From Buxus sempervirens (Eukaryota; Streptophyta; Magnoliopsida; Buxales; Buxaceae): 64,000 bases of DNA. Below are positions 23,993 to 36,666 of the stretch, piece after piece; the stretch's first letter is position 1, and each line of letters starts with the position of its first letter. The notes under the pieces are model-generated. The model searched no databases, was not told the DNA's origin, and saw only the letters and a program-made list of their open reading frames with translations. The DNA is taken from positions 7,801,888 through 7,865,887 of the forward strand of contig OX387186.1 in the NCBI GenBank assembly GCA_947561395.2, given 5' to 3'. A program made the position numbers and the translations under genes.

Positions 23993-25394
23993 ACTGAAGA
24001 GTGTGATTGTTCATTTGGATGGTTGTCGTGAATTTCCTCGGTTATGCATAGGTTGGTTGTTCAAGTAGATTTACCAACCATTAGTTTCTTGAGGTTTTAT
24101 TATCTCAATTGAAAATGATTTTCTAGGTATTGGAAACCCCCCTGGCACTATGGATGTGAGAGCTTATCTTTTACAAAAAATTCAGTCCAGTGGAGTGAGA
24201 GCAGGTATATTCTGTTCAGTATTCTTTCTGTTCCTTATTTCTTTTGCTACAAGCTTGTGAATCTTCATGACACTAGGTGGTTTTTGAGGCAGGTTAATGC
24301 CAAGACAATTCCAATTGTCTTTTGATCTCTTGATGTCCATATTTATCATCTGCTTGGATGGAGAGAAAAGAGTGGAAAAGGAAAGAAAACAATACAGAAG
24401 GAAAAATTAAAAGAAAAGAAGAGAAACCAAATTAAAAAATTTTCTTCGGTTTGTGTAGGGAGATTGATAAGGAGAAACAGAGCGTTGTGAGAGTTCTGGG
24501 AACAGAGGCCAAGATCCTTTTAGGTGTCACTGCTTTCTGAAAATCTTCTCACTTTTGGGAAGATAATTTTAAGCCCCCCAAAAGAAGATTTTTGGTCCAT
24601 TTTCTCCGCAATTGCCTTTTCTATTTTGTTTCTCCTGAACACCTAAACACAAGAAAAGGGCCTATTTTCTTTTCTGTTCCACTCACTTCTCGCCATCCAG
24701 ACAGATTTTTAGTCTGCACAACATCATGGATGCAAATGCCCAGAAAATCAATGACTGGGTGGATGCTAACCCACTTGTCTAAACAACATTTATTGCAATC
24801 TGTCCTTGAATTGGGCAGCAAGTTAACCACAGCATGCCTACCAAAAAAAAAAAAGTTAACCACAGCATCTATGAATATTATTGCTTCATTCCTGACATGG
24901 ATTGGCAATCCATTGTCCATCCACCTTTATCAAAAGAATTAAAAAAATCCTTGACTTGACTGACATGTTTTGTTTCATTTGCATTAGATCAGATGATCTG
25001 AAAGAATCAGACGATTCAGACCCATATTGATTGGGAAAAAAAAGTTTGAATCACTCATATTGATTGGGAAAGAAAAGTTTGAATCAGACTCATATTGATT
25101 GAATATACTTAACAAAGATTAAATATTTTAAAGTTTAAACTATAATCTTACCTATTATAGAAGATTTTGGATGCCATGGTAGACAGGCTGCAATGAAGCC
25201 GTTTCTCCTATTTGGATTTCTCAGCGATGTTTTATCTGTATGCTGGGTCTTGTATCTGAATTTTGTGTCTTTTTTAGGTTGATGTGGCACTTGAACAAGG
25301 GGTGGAGGCAGTGAGAACTCTGGTGCTCAAGGGATTTGACAACAGTATCACTAGATTCAATACGAGACAGAAGTACAAGTACCACAAAGTTTGA
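23993..25394 (+). pseudogene. CRS2 3'-end pseudogene (unit B)
   Basis: Three exon remnants match the last three exons of the parent: 23993-24051, 24127-24204 and 25278-25394. The first has lost its acceptor (ttgcaA in place of ttgcag). The second has one extra A in LLQK (six instead of five), which shifts the frame. The last is still open to QKYKYHKV. All upstream exons are absent, so no CRS2 can be made. Shared variants such as FDNS (FDYS in A) link it with unit C. Confidence 0.9.
24836..24853 (+). mobile_element. 18-bp poly-A micro-insertion with target duplication
   Basis: gcctacc plus an A run is flanked by (a)gttaaccacagcat on both sides (24821-24835 and 24854-24868). Unit A lacks the insert and has one copy of the target. 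The layout is that of a LINE-made insertion cut short almost to its tail. Confidence 0.75.
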
Positions 25395-25671
25395 ACAGAA
25401 AACTGAGGCTAGGCACATCCAATAGCAGCGCTCTGGAAATCTTATATCCGCAAAAATTTCACCAGAATAGAGCTCCACCAGGAACTCGAAAACAGCATAC
25501 AAAAATGTCTCAATTAATCTGTATAAAATCTGCACTTTATTCCATTCAATGTATATTAGATGAGCTTATAAGGGGATGCATTAGATGCTTGTCTCCCATT
25601 GCTTCCTTATCTCTCTGCAGTCTGCATCTCCCTATGTGATTCAGTTAGCAATTTGGCTGTGTTTTTAGGTC

Positions 25672-26473
25672 TGTTAGTGATAAACTAAGATATTCTAAGA
25701 ATAAGAACACATAAACACAAGAAGATTTTTAACGAGATTTGGTATCAACCTAATCCTCGGGACCATGTCCATATGATAAACAATCCACTAAAATTAAAAG
25801 ATTACATGTACCAATGTGGTCTTACACAAATAAAAGACTCCCTCTTTGATTTTGTTGCCAATGTGAAGAATCCCTTCAGTGTATTTTTCAGCGAGCTCCC
25901 CTCGACTTAAATCAAATTGAACTCCCTTCAATCTGTTATGTGCAGCGAGCTCCCCCTCAACTTATACATGATTGAACTCCCTTCAATCAGTAGTCGTCTT
26001 CTCTTGAAGAATGATCGTCTTCTCTTGAAGACTTCAAATTCTTCTCTTGAATAATGATGAACTAAAAATATTCCTTATCAATCTGTTCTTGAACGTCTCA
26101 GGAGTTGAGTGACTATCAAGCTCATATCAATATTTATAACCTTAAAAACACTCAACAGATAAGGAATTTCGTTTCAACAGATAAGATCCTCTCTTAACTG
26201 TTTTTCCAGATTCGAAATTTTTCTATCTGGAAAGATAATCTCTTAATTGAATAATATATATCAAATCTAAGAGATGCATATCAGATCCAAGAAATCATAA
26301 TTAATTTAAATCTCTGTTAGAGATAAGAATTAATTCAAATCTCAAGGAGATAAATTCAAATCATGTTAATCAATATCTGATAAAAAAACAACCTATGAGT
26401 TTTTAAAAATTCCACATCAATATATCTGATCAACAAATAAGTGCCACATCATCAAATGCCAACATACTCAACA
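25672..26473. mobile_element. probable solo LTR, Copia-type, in unit B only
   Basis: It starts tgttagtgataaac and ends catactcaaca, about 802 bp, and is absent from unit A. The phrase aacgagatttggtatcaacc near its start resembles plant Copia LTRs. I found no matching 5-bp duplication, and about 20 bp of unit A sequence is missing at the site. It has no coding part and is younger than the A/B split. Confidence 0.45.
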
Positions 26474-28732
26474 AAAGTATCGATAAATTTTTTGCTCACA
26501 GGCTTGCATGGCAAGCAGCGTTGAGTTGTCCAATGAACTACTTGTAAGGAGAATCCAATGTCGGTTATCGGACAGGATATCTTATCTATCGATATAATCT
26601 ATGCTGGTCTTGTCAATGAATCTCAACATGTTGCCAAGAATGGAAGAAGTTAAAAGAGACACAAGGCAACTAATCATACAGAGCGGAGACATGACTTCAG
26701 CCACCATGAAAGGGATCAGAGGTCCTCTGCAACTACCCTTCGGTTACCCTTTCTCAGAATTCAGGTTCTCTATAACCCAAACTGCTAGTCTTAACACAGC
26801 TAGCTTTACAATGAAAGATAACACAACTTAGATAATCAAAGCGGAGGATCAAGAGCAAGGATCACCAATCTGATTACCCCCAAGTTGATTCATTGGTTCC
26901 CATGAAACGGGTGTTGGAACATCGATTTTACCTCGTGGTAAAGAACAAGCTGGTGGAATTATTGGGAAAGAACAAGCTCTTTATCATTGACATTGAAGAT
27001 GAAAGAAATCCCCAAAAAAAAAAAAATAAAGGAAAATTCATTGAAGCAAGGGAATTGGAGTTTGTATGTGATTTCATGCAGAACTAATACATTTGTTTTT
27101 CATCTTTCTGGGATTAGAATTAGTATTGAGAGAAATGGAGTTTATTTTTTCTAACTAAAAAAGTGTTATTTTTATTTCCTGCATTTCTTTCAAGACTTCT
27201 AGATTCTCAGGACGAATCATATAGCTCCAGCCCTCCATTTGTTTAAGAACACTGAAGATTTCTTCCATATTTGATTACAGAATTTTTTTTTTTTTTGGTA
27301 AATTATGAAAAAGGGTAACTTTTGGTTGGTGGTACAAGTCATCAGAAAACTTATTTCCCAAAAAGGTCACATTTAAAAATAAATTTGAACTACACGGTCA
27401 CTTCAATGTAGTTGCGTGCCATACGAGCGTGGCCTACTTGAGACAGAAGCGCATTTTATATGGGATATGATCATACGAGCTTTCTTACGTGGGATACAAT
27501 CATATTTTATGTAGGACATAAGCACATTCTACCTAAGACCCCATTTAAAATTTTTTTTTTTTTTTTAAAAGTGACCCTGCAGTTCAAATTTTTCTTTAAA
27601 TTACCCTTTTCTTAAAAAACAAATGATTTTTGATGGACTATTTTAATAAATACAGGACACAAAAGTGAGTCGCTACAGCAGTTCAAGCCTTCTTTAGAGA
27701 TGGAACCAGAACCGGATTTGGTTGTCCCCAGAACGAGGCAATATCGTGGGCTCGAGCCCAGGTTACTCGTCTAGGAGTGACGCGAAGGGGAGGTCAGGTA
27801 AATCTTCTTCTGAAAGAGCCGCTTGAGCAGTAGAAGCTGAGGAACCCTTCTTTTTTTTTTGGTAGAAAGCTGAGGAACCCTTCGAAGTTCTGATTTTTGA
27901 ACCCAAAACACTTACTAGAAGGAGCGAAGAAAGGATAGAGAGCTCATCGCAACCCTCAGGTAGCGCTCTCGCTTAGACACTTTGTTGCTGTGGCATGAAT
28001 TTTATGTTTTTGGTAGCGATTCATTATCTGTGTTTCCTTTTCATGTAGACATGAAACAAAAAATCCTTTATAGCTACTGAAGCTCATAAGTAATCTTGCT
28101 ATACTCATGAAAATATAATGGGTTCTTTCAATTTTACTTTTTTTTTCCTCCTCTTCGACAATCAAGTCAAGAGCGTTCAAAAGAAAAAATACAAGTCTTG
28201 CTGGAAAAAAGGAAAAAAAAAAAAACTTAATTGGATGTTTAGGGTTAGGAATGGTGGGCTGTGTTGTTCTTCAAGTTCTTTGCTTTGTTTGTGAACGCTA
28301 TATTTTGAAATCAACTGCCGCATGAACTGAATTTTCTTTCTTTCAAGTTTCAACCGATTATGGCAACACAATTTGGTGAAAGTCTCTGTTTCATGTCTAG
28401 ATCCATTATTAAATCCACTAAAATGCAAACAAGGTTAGAAATAAAAATGATGTAATAAATCTTATATTTGGAGACAGTACCATAAAATAGTTAACGGCTT
28501 CAAATATTTAGTTGTGTTACAACTTCCAAATAAAAAGTGTGAGGTGGAGACCTTAGGGCTTGAGACATAAGCCTCATAAGTAGGTGTTATATTGATTAAA
28601 ATAAAGCCAGACATTTCCGTTTTCAAGTATGGTTTGATTAAAGTTTAATCCTGAAACTTCTGAAGCTGTTTCTTTCTTACTTTCTGCTTGTTGTGGCGGT
28701 GCAGTTATATTTTGTGAGCATTTCATACTGTA
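26474..28732. other. spacer between the CRS2 pseudogene and the zinc-domain region (unit B)
   Basis: Counterpart of 10280-12432 in unit A. It keeps 37 bp near 27740 that unit A lacks and has extra T-rich inserts near 27285 and at 27851. No gene is recognised. Confidence 0.5.
27851..27866 (-). mobile_element. 16-bp poly-A micro-insertion (minus strand) with target duplication
   Basis: On the minus strand it reads tctacc followed by ten A. The target aagctgaggaacccttc appears at 27834-27850 and 27867-27883; unit A has it once. A further T-run with ggtaaattatg near 27285-27315 (minus: ATTTACC plus A run) looks like the same family, but no duplication was found there. Confidence 0.75.
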
Positions 28733-28890
28733 ATAGCTGAAGCTAATAACTCAGATTCAGGAACTAATTCAATGCAGCAAGAAATATACCGCTCTAAAAA
28801 ATGTCGAAGAATTGTTGCTGCACGAGAAAATGTTGTTGTTCATGAACATGGCGAAGGAGAGAAATGCTTTAAATGGAAGAAAAGGAGGGG
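28733..28890 (+). pseudogene. truncated zinc-domain gene copy (unit B)
   Basis: Counterpart of 12433-12590. Here the start codon itself is lost (ATA), and the first CxxC cysteine is again Ser. It ends at the same LINE insertion. Confidence 0.8.
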
Positions 28891-29153
28891 ATAAAATGGA
28901 AGAAAGTAGGTTAAGGTAGTTTGGTCACAAAAAGCGGAGACCTAAGATGCATCTATTCGAAGGTGTGAGAATATGCATATTGAAGGGCCTAAACGAACAA
29001 GAGGGAAACCTAAAAAGACATGAATGGAGTCTATAAGATTTACAAAAATAAAATTAACTGAGAATATGATTTTTGATAGAGCAAGATGGAGAGACAAGGT
29101 TCATATCTTTGACCTCACTTTGGTCGGAACTCGCTTACGATGATGATGATGAT
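28891..29153 (+). mobile_element. RTE-type LINE 3' end with (GAT)n tail (unit B)
   Basis: Same element and same position as 12591-12854, so it was inserted before the A/B duplication. It ends in GATGATGATGAT. Confidence 0.75.
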
Positions 29154-30590
29154 TTGACATCTTGCTCATGGTTTTTGAATTGGTATTTGTTAAATATTTC
29201 TACATCATCAAATAACCAACACTCCCATTCAGGATAAGGTGGAGATGATATGACCCTTTCTTTCTCATCAACATGCAGTTCATGTTCATCCTTGCATCCC
29301 GTTTGGTTCACAAGTGGTGCTAGTTGGTACAGTGAATAGACCTGATCCTTCTAAGGATTTTTTAGAGTGTGGAATAGCTAGAGAGGACAATGAAACCTTC
29401 CCTTAAAAACAGTAGAAAACCTTTCAAAATGCAGTCTTTGTGAGAGTATTTCTCTCTAAGATCTTGGGGTCAACCCCAATTCACATTGTATTAAATTCTC
29501 TTTGTTATAAAGAGTAAGGACAGCTCCTGTATTAAGTTCTCCTCCTTGTAATGGTGAGGATTACATTATGACCTTTCTATAAATTCATGCCAATGTGCAC
29601 TCTAGAGGCAGAGAGACGCCTAAGGGTGAGTTGAAAATTGAATTGCCTTGGTTTGGGTGTGTATCATCTGCACCTAATTTCTCATACACCCTTACGCCCT
29701 CTCGTTGTGCTTGGTATATTCACACTTCAAAGAACCATTTCATGAGAGAAATAATTTTTTAAATGAGATGCACCAATTAAAATTGGTGCACGAGAAATTG
29801 GATGCAAATGATTTTTGTTGCCTTGGTTTTGGGTTTTTTTAGAGTGTTTACTAACGCAAATGAACTAGAAACCGAACTGAAATGGATCAAATACATTAAA
29901 ATCGAACCCAAGAAAGCCGATATTTTTTAAAAGCCACTACTTTTTAGGGAGCTCCTTATACGCCCTATTGATGAGTGATACGGATTAGAGAGCACCTTCT
30001 TTTTCATTTTCCATCTACATCAAGAGAGGAGATAGCGAGCAGGTGCTTCCCACCTTTGCTGAAGATGGACGCCTGAATCGTCTATTTTGTTTCTATTCAA
30101 CTAGTAGGGTGCGCATGCAGAACTGCACGTGGGGAAAGAAACAGTTGCAACTGTATATAATTTAAACTTTAAACTAATAGGTAATAATTTCATACGGAAG
30201 AAGTATCATAGAAGTAGGGGGTTTTAATTTAAAAGTAGAAGGAGCGGGGTAGTAGGGATTATATGTTGGTATTCTTTTGGTTGTAGAGGGCAATTTTAGG
30301 GGAAAAAAAAAAGGAGGGCCAAAATCTAAGAATATTGCCCCCGCCTTTCTTTACTAATAACTAGCAGGGTGCACGTGCAGTACTGCACGTGTACAAGAAG
30401 AGAGGGATAGAAGGAAAACGTGGGAGAGGACAATTGAAAAACTGATTTTGAGTGCTGTTATATTTTGTGAGCTTTGGTTTGGAAAGAACTTAAGTGCCTT
30501 CCTTCCATTACTTATAGCCAAATTATTTGGAACTTTCTTTTCTTTTTTCGGGCTCTAATAATATAGAAGGATTTTACTCCACATACTGTA
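29154..30590. other. spacer and upstream region of zinc-domain gene B
   Basis: Matches 12855-14297 closely. The two 33-bp direct repeats are kept, as is the perfect G-box palindrome at 30372-30391. No gene is recognised. Confidence 0.5.
30372..30391 (+). promoter_or_regulatory. perfect 20-bp G-box palindrome (unit B)
   Basis: CACGTGCAGTACTGCACGTG, identical to 14079-14098 and again 200 bp before the zinc-domain ATG. Confidence 0.45.
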
Positions 30591-31061
30591 ATGGCAGAAG
30601 CTAATAACTCAGATTCAGGAACTAACTCAATGCAGCAAGAAATATACCGCTGTAAAAAATGTCGAAGAATTGTTGCTGCACGAGAAAATGTTGTTGTTCA
30701 TGAACGTGGGGAAGGAGAGAAATGCTTTAAATGGAAGAAAAGGAAGGGAAAGGAAAGTGAACCAACAGAATGCTCCTCCATTTTTGTCGAGCCCATGAAG
30801 TGGATGCAAGCAGGTATAATTCTAAACCTAAACAACCGAAGTTCCTGTTCGTTATTAATCTCTTTTTATCAGGACACTGACTTGGTTTTGGATTTTGGCT
30901 GGCTAGTACAAGATGGTTACATTGAAGATAAGCTTCAATGCATGGGATGTAAAGCTCGTTTGGGTTCCTTCAACTGGTCAGGCATGCAATGCAGCTGTGG
31001 GGCTTGGGTGAATCCAGCGTTTCAGCTACACAAGAGCCGAATCGATGAATGCCACATGTGA
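30591..31061 (+). CDS. stand-alone YVH1/DUSP12-type zinc-binding protein, At4g18593-like (copy B)
   Basis: Exons are 30591-30813 and 30907-31061, giving 125 residues identical to copy A. I count three coding differences between the copies (GTG/GTC Val, CAG/CAA Gln, TAT/TAC Tyr), all silent. The ligand cysteines and the VYH1-like blocks FVEPMKWMQ and LGSFNWSGMQCSCG are intact. The intron is again 93 nt, open and in frame, with two changes clustered at one spot. The pattern suits two working copies under selection, although the copies are too young for a firm test. Unit C has no copy because of its 10-kb deletion. Confidence 0.85.
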   Translation: MAEANNSDSGTNSMQQEIYRCKKCRRIVAARENVVVHERGEGEKCFKWKKRKGKESEPTECSSIFVEPMKWMQAGIILNLNNRSSCSLLISFYQDTDLVLDFGWLVQDGYIEDKLQCMGCKARLGSFNWSGMQCSCGAWVNPAFQLHKSRIDECHM

Positions 31062-31515
31062 ACTTTGCAATGAATCTTGACCAATAATTACATACAACTG
31101 AAGCAAAATGAAAAGTTTTTTGTAGTTTAACACTTCTACAGAGGGAATTTGGTTCTAGTATCATGCATGAATCCAGAAGAGTCGGCAACTTTGATGAGTT
31201 CATGTTATTAGCCATTGCTGTGGATGTTTAAGATGAATGAGAGCATATAAGGACTTGAAGAGTTTTCTCCCTCTCTTGTAGATTATATGCAAGTAAATGT
31301 GTGTTAGTTTAACTCTTCTGTATAAAATTATATTGAACAATATATCTTAAAGCCAAATTAGATCCTCATGAGTTTGTTTTTCTACAATTATGTCATGAAA
31401 TAAGAGATTTATACCGCTTGTCTCAGCCAAGTGAACTTGCAAGTAAGCATCCCCAACAAATTATTAACTTTTAGCTAATGCAAAGTAAATTTAACTCTTC
31501 TTCTGGTAAACAGGT
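31062..31515. other. 3' flank of zinc-domain gene B
   Basis: AT-rich and non-coding, matching 14769-15222. Confidence 0.5.
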
Positions 31516-34133
31516 TGTTAGAAACTTAGAATCCCAATTTTGAGGGTTTTAATTGCAAAAAAACAGAAAAATGAGGTTTTGAAATAAAAGTTTGAAATTA
31601 GGAGAAAAGCGATATTTTAAAATTAATTTTTTATCCTAAAATTTTCAAAATATCAGAAGTTGAATAAAATTTGTTAAATTTATAAAAATGTGCCCCTGGA
31701 TTTCAACGGATGTATTCTATTTTTTTTTTTTTGATTCATAGGTTGACTTTGGCAACCCAAAAATCAAAGAGAATCATCTAGAAATAAATCATATGTTTGA
31801 AGAAACTACTTTACCAAAAAAATGTTTGAAGAAACTAAATGGGAGAAGAATTAGACAGTTTCTTAAACTATTCAAGCTGTTTTCGATTTTTGGAAGCTCA
31901 CGATTGAACCAGGCCTCTCTCCCTCTAGCAGCAACTCATTTCTCTCTCCATCTTTGGCTAGCTCTCTCCCTCTTTCTATTTCTCTCTTGTCCGAAATACT
32001 CAAAAAAGGTTGGGGGGTTTTTCTTTCAGTATTCCAAAGAGGTTGGGTTTTGTTGTAAATCTCCCTCCCCCTCTCTCTCTCTCTCCCGTGAGCAAACAGC
32101 CCGTATAAAAGGGAGCTTCTTCCACTCTCGAAAAAACTTCTTTTCTGCTGGAAAAAACCATCTCTCCCCGGGTCGCACCTCTCTCTTATCATCTTCTTCT
32201 GCTGTGGACGAACCCATCAAGCCTCTTCTGTCGCTTCCCCTCTTGCCGCCTCTCTCTGTGGCAGACCCCCTGTCACAGCAATTCTCTCTCATCTCTTGCA
32301 CTCCCTCTCTCACTCTCGCAATCTCCTCTTAGCCGCAGCCACACCTCTCTCGCCATCTCTCACATTTGTTGCAGTCTTTCCCAGTCGTACCTTCATCCTC
32401 TCTTGCTGTTAACCCCTGTCACACCTCTCTCTCTCTCTCTCATCATCTCTCCATCGCAACAGTAAATCCCTTGGCTTTTGCCCTTAATCTCAATCGCACT
32501 TCTCAAACTCTCTCTGGATCTCGTCCGCACTGCTTCTGCACCCTTTTTCCACAGCACAATTTCTCTCTTCTATGAGCACTCCCAGTCGGCCAAGCATATT
32601 GTACTAACCCTACTCTGCCGATCCAAGTAAGAGAATGATTCTTTCATTCATGGCTTGTTTGAAATCTGATTAGAGGAGAGGTAGTTACTAGCTGTTTTCT
32701 GTTTGTAGAACAGTAAGTGTTCATTAAATTTGGATGATCTTTGTAATGAGGTTTGAATGAATATATGCTGACAGCATGAATATATTGCTTTTGGGCGATT
32801 GATTCTTTCCGGACTGGTTTAGTCTAAATGCACATGTAAGCTTTCATGGTTTTTGTGGCTGTCATGGTCTAAATATTCTACTGGTTGCTTCAACTCAGTA
32901 ATTCCATCAAGTAAAATAAACAGCAGCATTTACTCTGTTTTGATTTAAATTGGGGTATAAGGATTGTTCTTTCAGAATCCCTCTATTCCATTCTTAAATC
33001 CCCTTTTTTTAGAATATGGTGGGATATATCATATATGTTCATCTTTGAAGATAAAGTGCGTGCTTGTTAATCGGAGGAAATAATTTTTGGAACATTTGTT
33101 TTTGTAAAATGAAGTTTTCAATGGATTCGGTCACATGTGTTTGTATATTATTTCATTATCATTATTTTCAGATTGGTTAGTTATTATTTGTAGTTTATTT
33201 ATTCCATTATTTTATAGATTATTTGTCTCTTATACCATTTAATCTGTCACTGTAATATATCTCCATCACATTAGTGTTTAGGTACTTATTCTTTTAGAAA
33301 TCTCAAAAATTTCAGAATTTTGTATTTCAGAAAATTTAAGTTTAATATTTTATTTGTAGGAATTTAAAATTTTAGAAATCTCGTGTATATAGGATTTTAG
33401 AAATTTTGCCATTTTAGGATTTTAGAAATAGTTTATTTGTACAAATTCCAGTTAAATTAGAAACTCTCTTTTTTGGACTTTTAAATATTATGATTTTTTA
33501 ATTTTAGGAAAATTTTAATAAATAATAAAAAAAAAAGAAAGTTTTAGACGCTTTAGGAATAATAAATTTTTCTGTTTTATTGGCATCTTTAAGTATTTAG
33601 AAATTTGTAAATATTAGGATTTTAGAAATAATCCTCTTGTATAAAATTTATCAAACTCCGAAATTTTTCATATTTTAGGATTTGTATATATTAGCAAACT
33701 TAGCTACACAGAATTTTAGAAACTTTCCTTTTTGTTTAGTAAACTTAGCAACTTTCTTTTATTCTTTAGAAATCTATAAAGATTAGGATTTTATGAATAT
33801 TCTCCTTGTATAAAATTTAGCAAACATAGAAATTTCCCCTTTTCAAGATTTGTATCTATTAGGATTTTTTCTTAGAATTTTAGGAAATTATAAATAAATA
33901 AAATTTTCAAGATGAAATTAAAATAAGGTAACTGGTTCATTGAAACAGGGGTGGTTGGGTGCCTAACATCTTCCTATCAACTTAAGTGAACCCCCAACCC
34001 AAAATTTGGTTGGACCAATTTTGAATTCTCAGTTAATTAATTAATTTTCTTGGTGTCCATCCACATCCAATTTAAACCATGGATGGTGGCGACTCCATTG
34101 ACCCAAACCGACCCCATGGGTCATGTTCCCGCA
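31516..34133 (+). mobile_element. old Ty3-type (Tat/Ogre-like) LTR, unit B
   Basis: Same LTR and position as 15223-17883, starting tgttagaaac and ending just before a tRNA-primer-like motif. A pyrimidine-rich leader block lies at 31900-32570. Only LTR and leader remain and no gag or pol is seen, so it is a broken fossil that predates the duplication. Confidence 0.6.
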
Positions 34134-35800
34134 GCTGGCAACTCCACTGGAGAGTTGTGAGTTCAACCCTAGACTGGATTTCACCCTAATTTTGTAATAT
34201 TATTAATTGCTTGATCTTTTAGAATAATTTGTACACGTGCATACACACACACACACCATGGATGTAATGTAATTGTTGTATTTATTGTCTTGATTATATC
34301 TGCGTGGGGTGATGCGCAAATTAGCCGCCTTGAATGGTGCATGAACATGCATTGCATAGCCATTAGATTTTTGTGTAGCAGCCTACCACCACACCCCCCC
34401 CCCCCCCCCCCCCCCCCCCCCAACACCTAGTATAAACTAAACCCAGCTAGTAGTAGTCTAGCATACCCGAAATCGCAGTCTAGAAAAGCAAGACAAAACC
34501 TAGCCAACTCAACCGCCTTGCTTTGGCTAAAGGGTTGGGTCACTTCTTCCTTACTTATAAACCTGCATGCATATGTGATGATCATGGATGAAGTGGCACG
34601 CTTCCCGATAATAATAGGATTAATATAACCAAATTTAACATTGGTTAAAACTGACGAGTCCATGAGGAGCCCACAACACCCTGACCCATTGCATTTTCAG
34701 TTAGACCTAGTAAATGGGTCCAATAGGCCCATGGATAGGGAGCCTACCCAAACAAACCAGGGGAGCCACCCCAGCCCATGCATTTGAGTCTTGAGAGACG
34801 TGGACTAGGCCCATTGAGTCCGCTTGAGGTGTCCATGAGTCCAAGTTGCACCTTGGGGATAAGATGAAGCATGCCACATTAGAGCAAACCTCCAAGCCTA
34901 GATTAGGGTCTGATAGCATAGCCAGTCCAAGAAGGCAAGATTGTATCTTTTTTCTTTTAGCCCAAGAAGGCAAGTTGTATTTTTTTTATTTCAGCCCAGG
35001 AATGCCAAGTTGTATTTTCTACTTCTTTTGTTTAAAATGTCTGTACTATTTGGCCCGTGATGGCAAATTGTAAACATGGCCCAATTGGCCTGTAACATGT
35101 AATAATACAGGGACATACAGATCAAGCTCGAACAAGCAGCAGAGACAGTTGAAACAAGAACTCATGGACACTTCTCTTATACAAGTCAGTCTAGATGTCA
35201 TGCCATTATTGGCATATCCCATCTAGGATCTGCACACTCATTTTATACTCTTTCTAGATTTGAGGGATTATGGTTTGCTCATCTGGTTTGATTCATTTAT
35301 GGTAAGTCTCCATCAAAATTAAGATTAGCATTTATGAGCATGCTTACATAAATGATCTCATATGCATCATGTCCAAAACTTGATCAACAAGTTGGACCCA
35401 ACTGAGCCTAGTGCACAAGATGGACCCAGATGGCACTAAACCAAGGCTAATCCTTGAAGGCCCAGTTCACAAGATGGACCCAAATGGAACCAAACCACGG
35501 CCTATTCCCTGAAGGCCCAGTCCACAATATGAACCCAAATAGATTAAACCAAAGCCCAATCCAAGAAAACCCAATCATTGAACCCAAGACCTAGCCGTGG
35601 TGATCTAGTCCACAAGATAGACCATCTTAAATACTAAAGGCCCAGTCCACAAGTTGGACCCATTTTTCCACAAGTTCGACAAGTTGGACCTATTTTCCAC
35701 AAGTCATACCATTTTCCACAAAGTTAGGACCCTATTTCCACAAAGTTGGATCTTTGTTCACAAGTTGGGCCATTTTTCCACGAAGTTGCTTGGATAGTAC
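34134..35800 (+). mobile_element. leader remnant of the Ty3-type element (unit B)
   Basis: Counterpart of 17884-19500, with the repeated 'cacaagatggaccc' phrase at 35380-35760. No coding sequence is seen. It contains the C-run at 34394-34421. Confidence 0.45.
34394..34421 (+). repeat. (C)28 homopolymer
   Basis: A run of 28 C interrupts unit B where unit A has a short ctactccccaccc. Its true length is uncertain because assemblers misjudge such runs. Confidence 0.9.
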
Positions 35801-36587
35801 AAACAAAGGTAACTGGAACCTAAGAATGTTGTGATAGACATTGCATAAAAAGATATTTTCGTGCAAATCAATATTGGCAAAAGCTGGACCAATATCTTTA
35901 TTTTACTTAACCAATGTACTCATGTATATCAACAGTCACAATAGCATGAACACAAAGCCAGAATAAAATAAATACTAGTTGCATAGATTGTAAGCCATAG
36001 ACAATTTTTAACTTTATTATGTAGTGTCTTAAGGAAGAATCTTTCTTGGCTCATCTCTAACCCTCCTTTTGTCTGATGAGGTTACAAAATGTTAATGATA
36101 TGTAAGATGGTTGTTTGAAAGATTTTAATCAGTTAGCGCAATTGATGTCAAGAATCAACCAGAATAGACAGAAACAGCTAGAATCATAAGAATCTCTTTG
36201 TGAAATACTTGTAATTGGCAGTATCTCATTAGAAGACCTTTATCTTGAATGAATGAGATAGGATGGTAAAAGCATTCAACAAGAGACCAAAAAAAAAAAA
36301 GGCACCAACTAGTTAATAAATTAGTTGTATTTTAGCATTTGAATTAGTAAAATGCGTTTCAGTATTCATGCAAATAAATATAATACGAATTTGAAGGAGC
36401 ATCTTACAAGGAATCTTAGCTTTCTGATTCACTGATTCACTTGACCGTGATTACAGGAAGAATGTTACTCTACGGAGATGGGAAATCAGGTCAGAATCGC
36501 AAAACTCCCAACGACACGCAGGAGAAGTCTCTATCTAGTAACCATCAAGATACAACTCAATACCAGATTGCAGGATGAAATTTACCC

Positions 36588-36594
36588 ATATAAA
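36588..36594 (+). promoter_or_regulatory. TATA box of protease gene B
   Basis: ATATAAA (in cccatataaac) lies 79 bp before the ATG at 36667. Copies A and C have TATATAAA, so one base of the box differs here. Confidence 0.7.
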
Positions 36595-36666
36595 CACTAG
36601 CCACCTTTGAGTTTTTAGTATCCCATCTGCTCTTTCTCCTCTATTTTCAAAGTTATTTGCTAATCC

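Noticed and set aside
34181-34426. Gly-rich N-terminus on the minus strand
   Set aside because: It is the translation of the C homopolymer.
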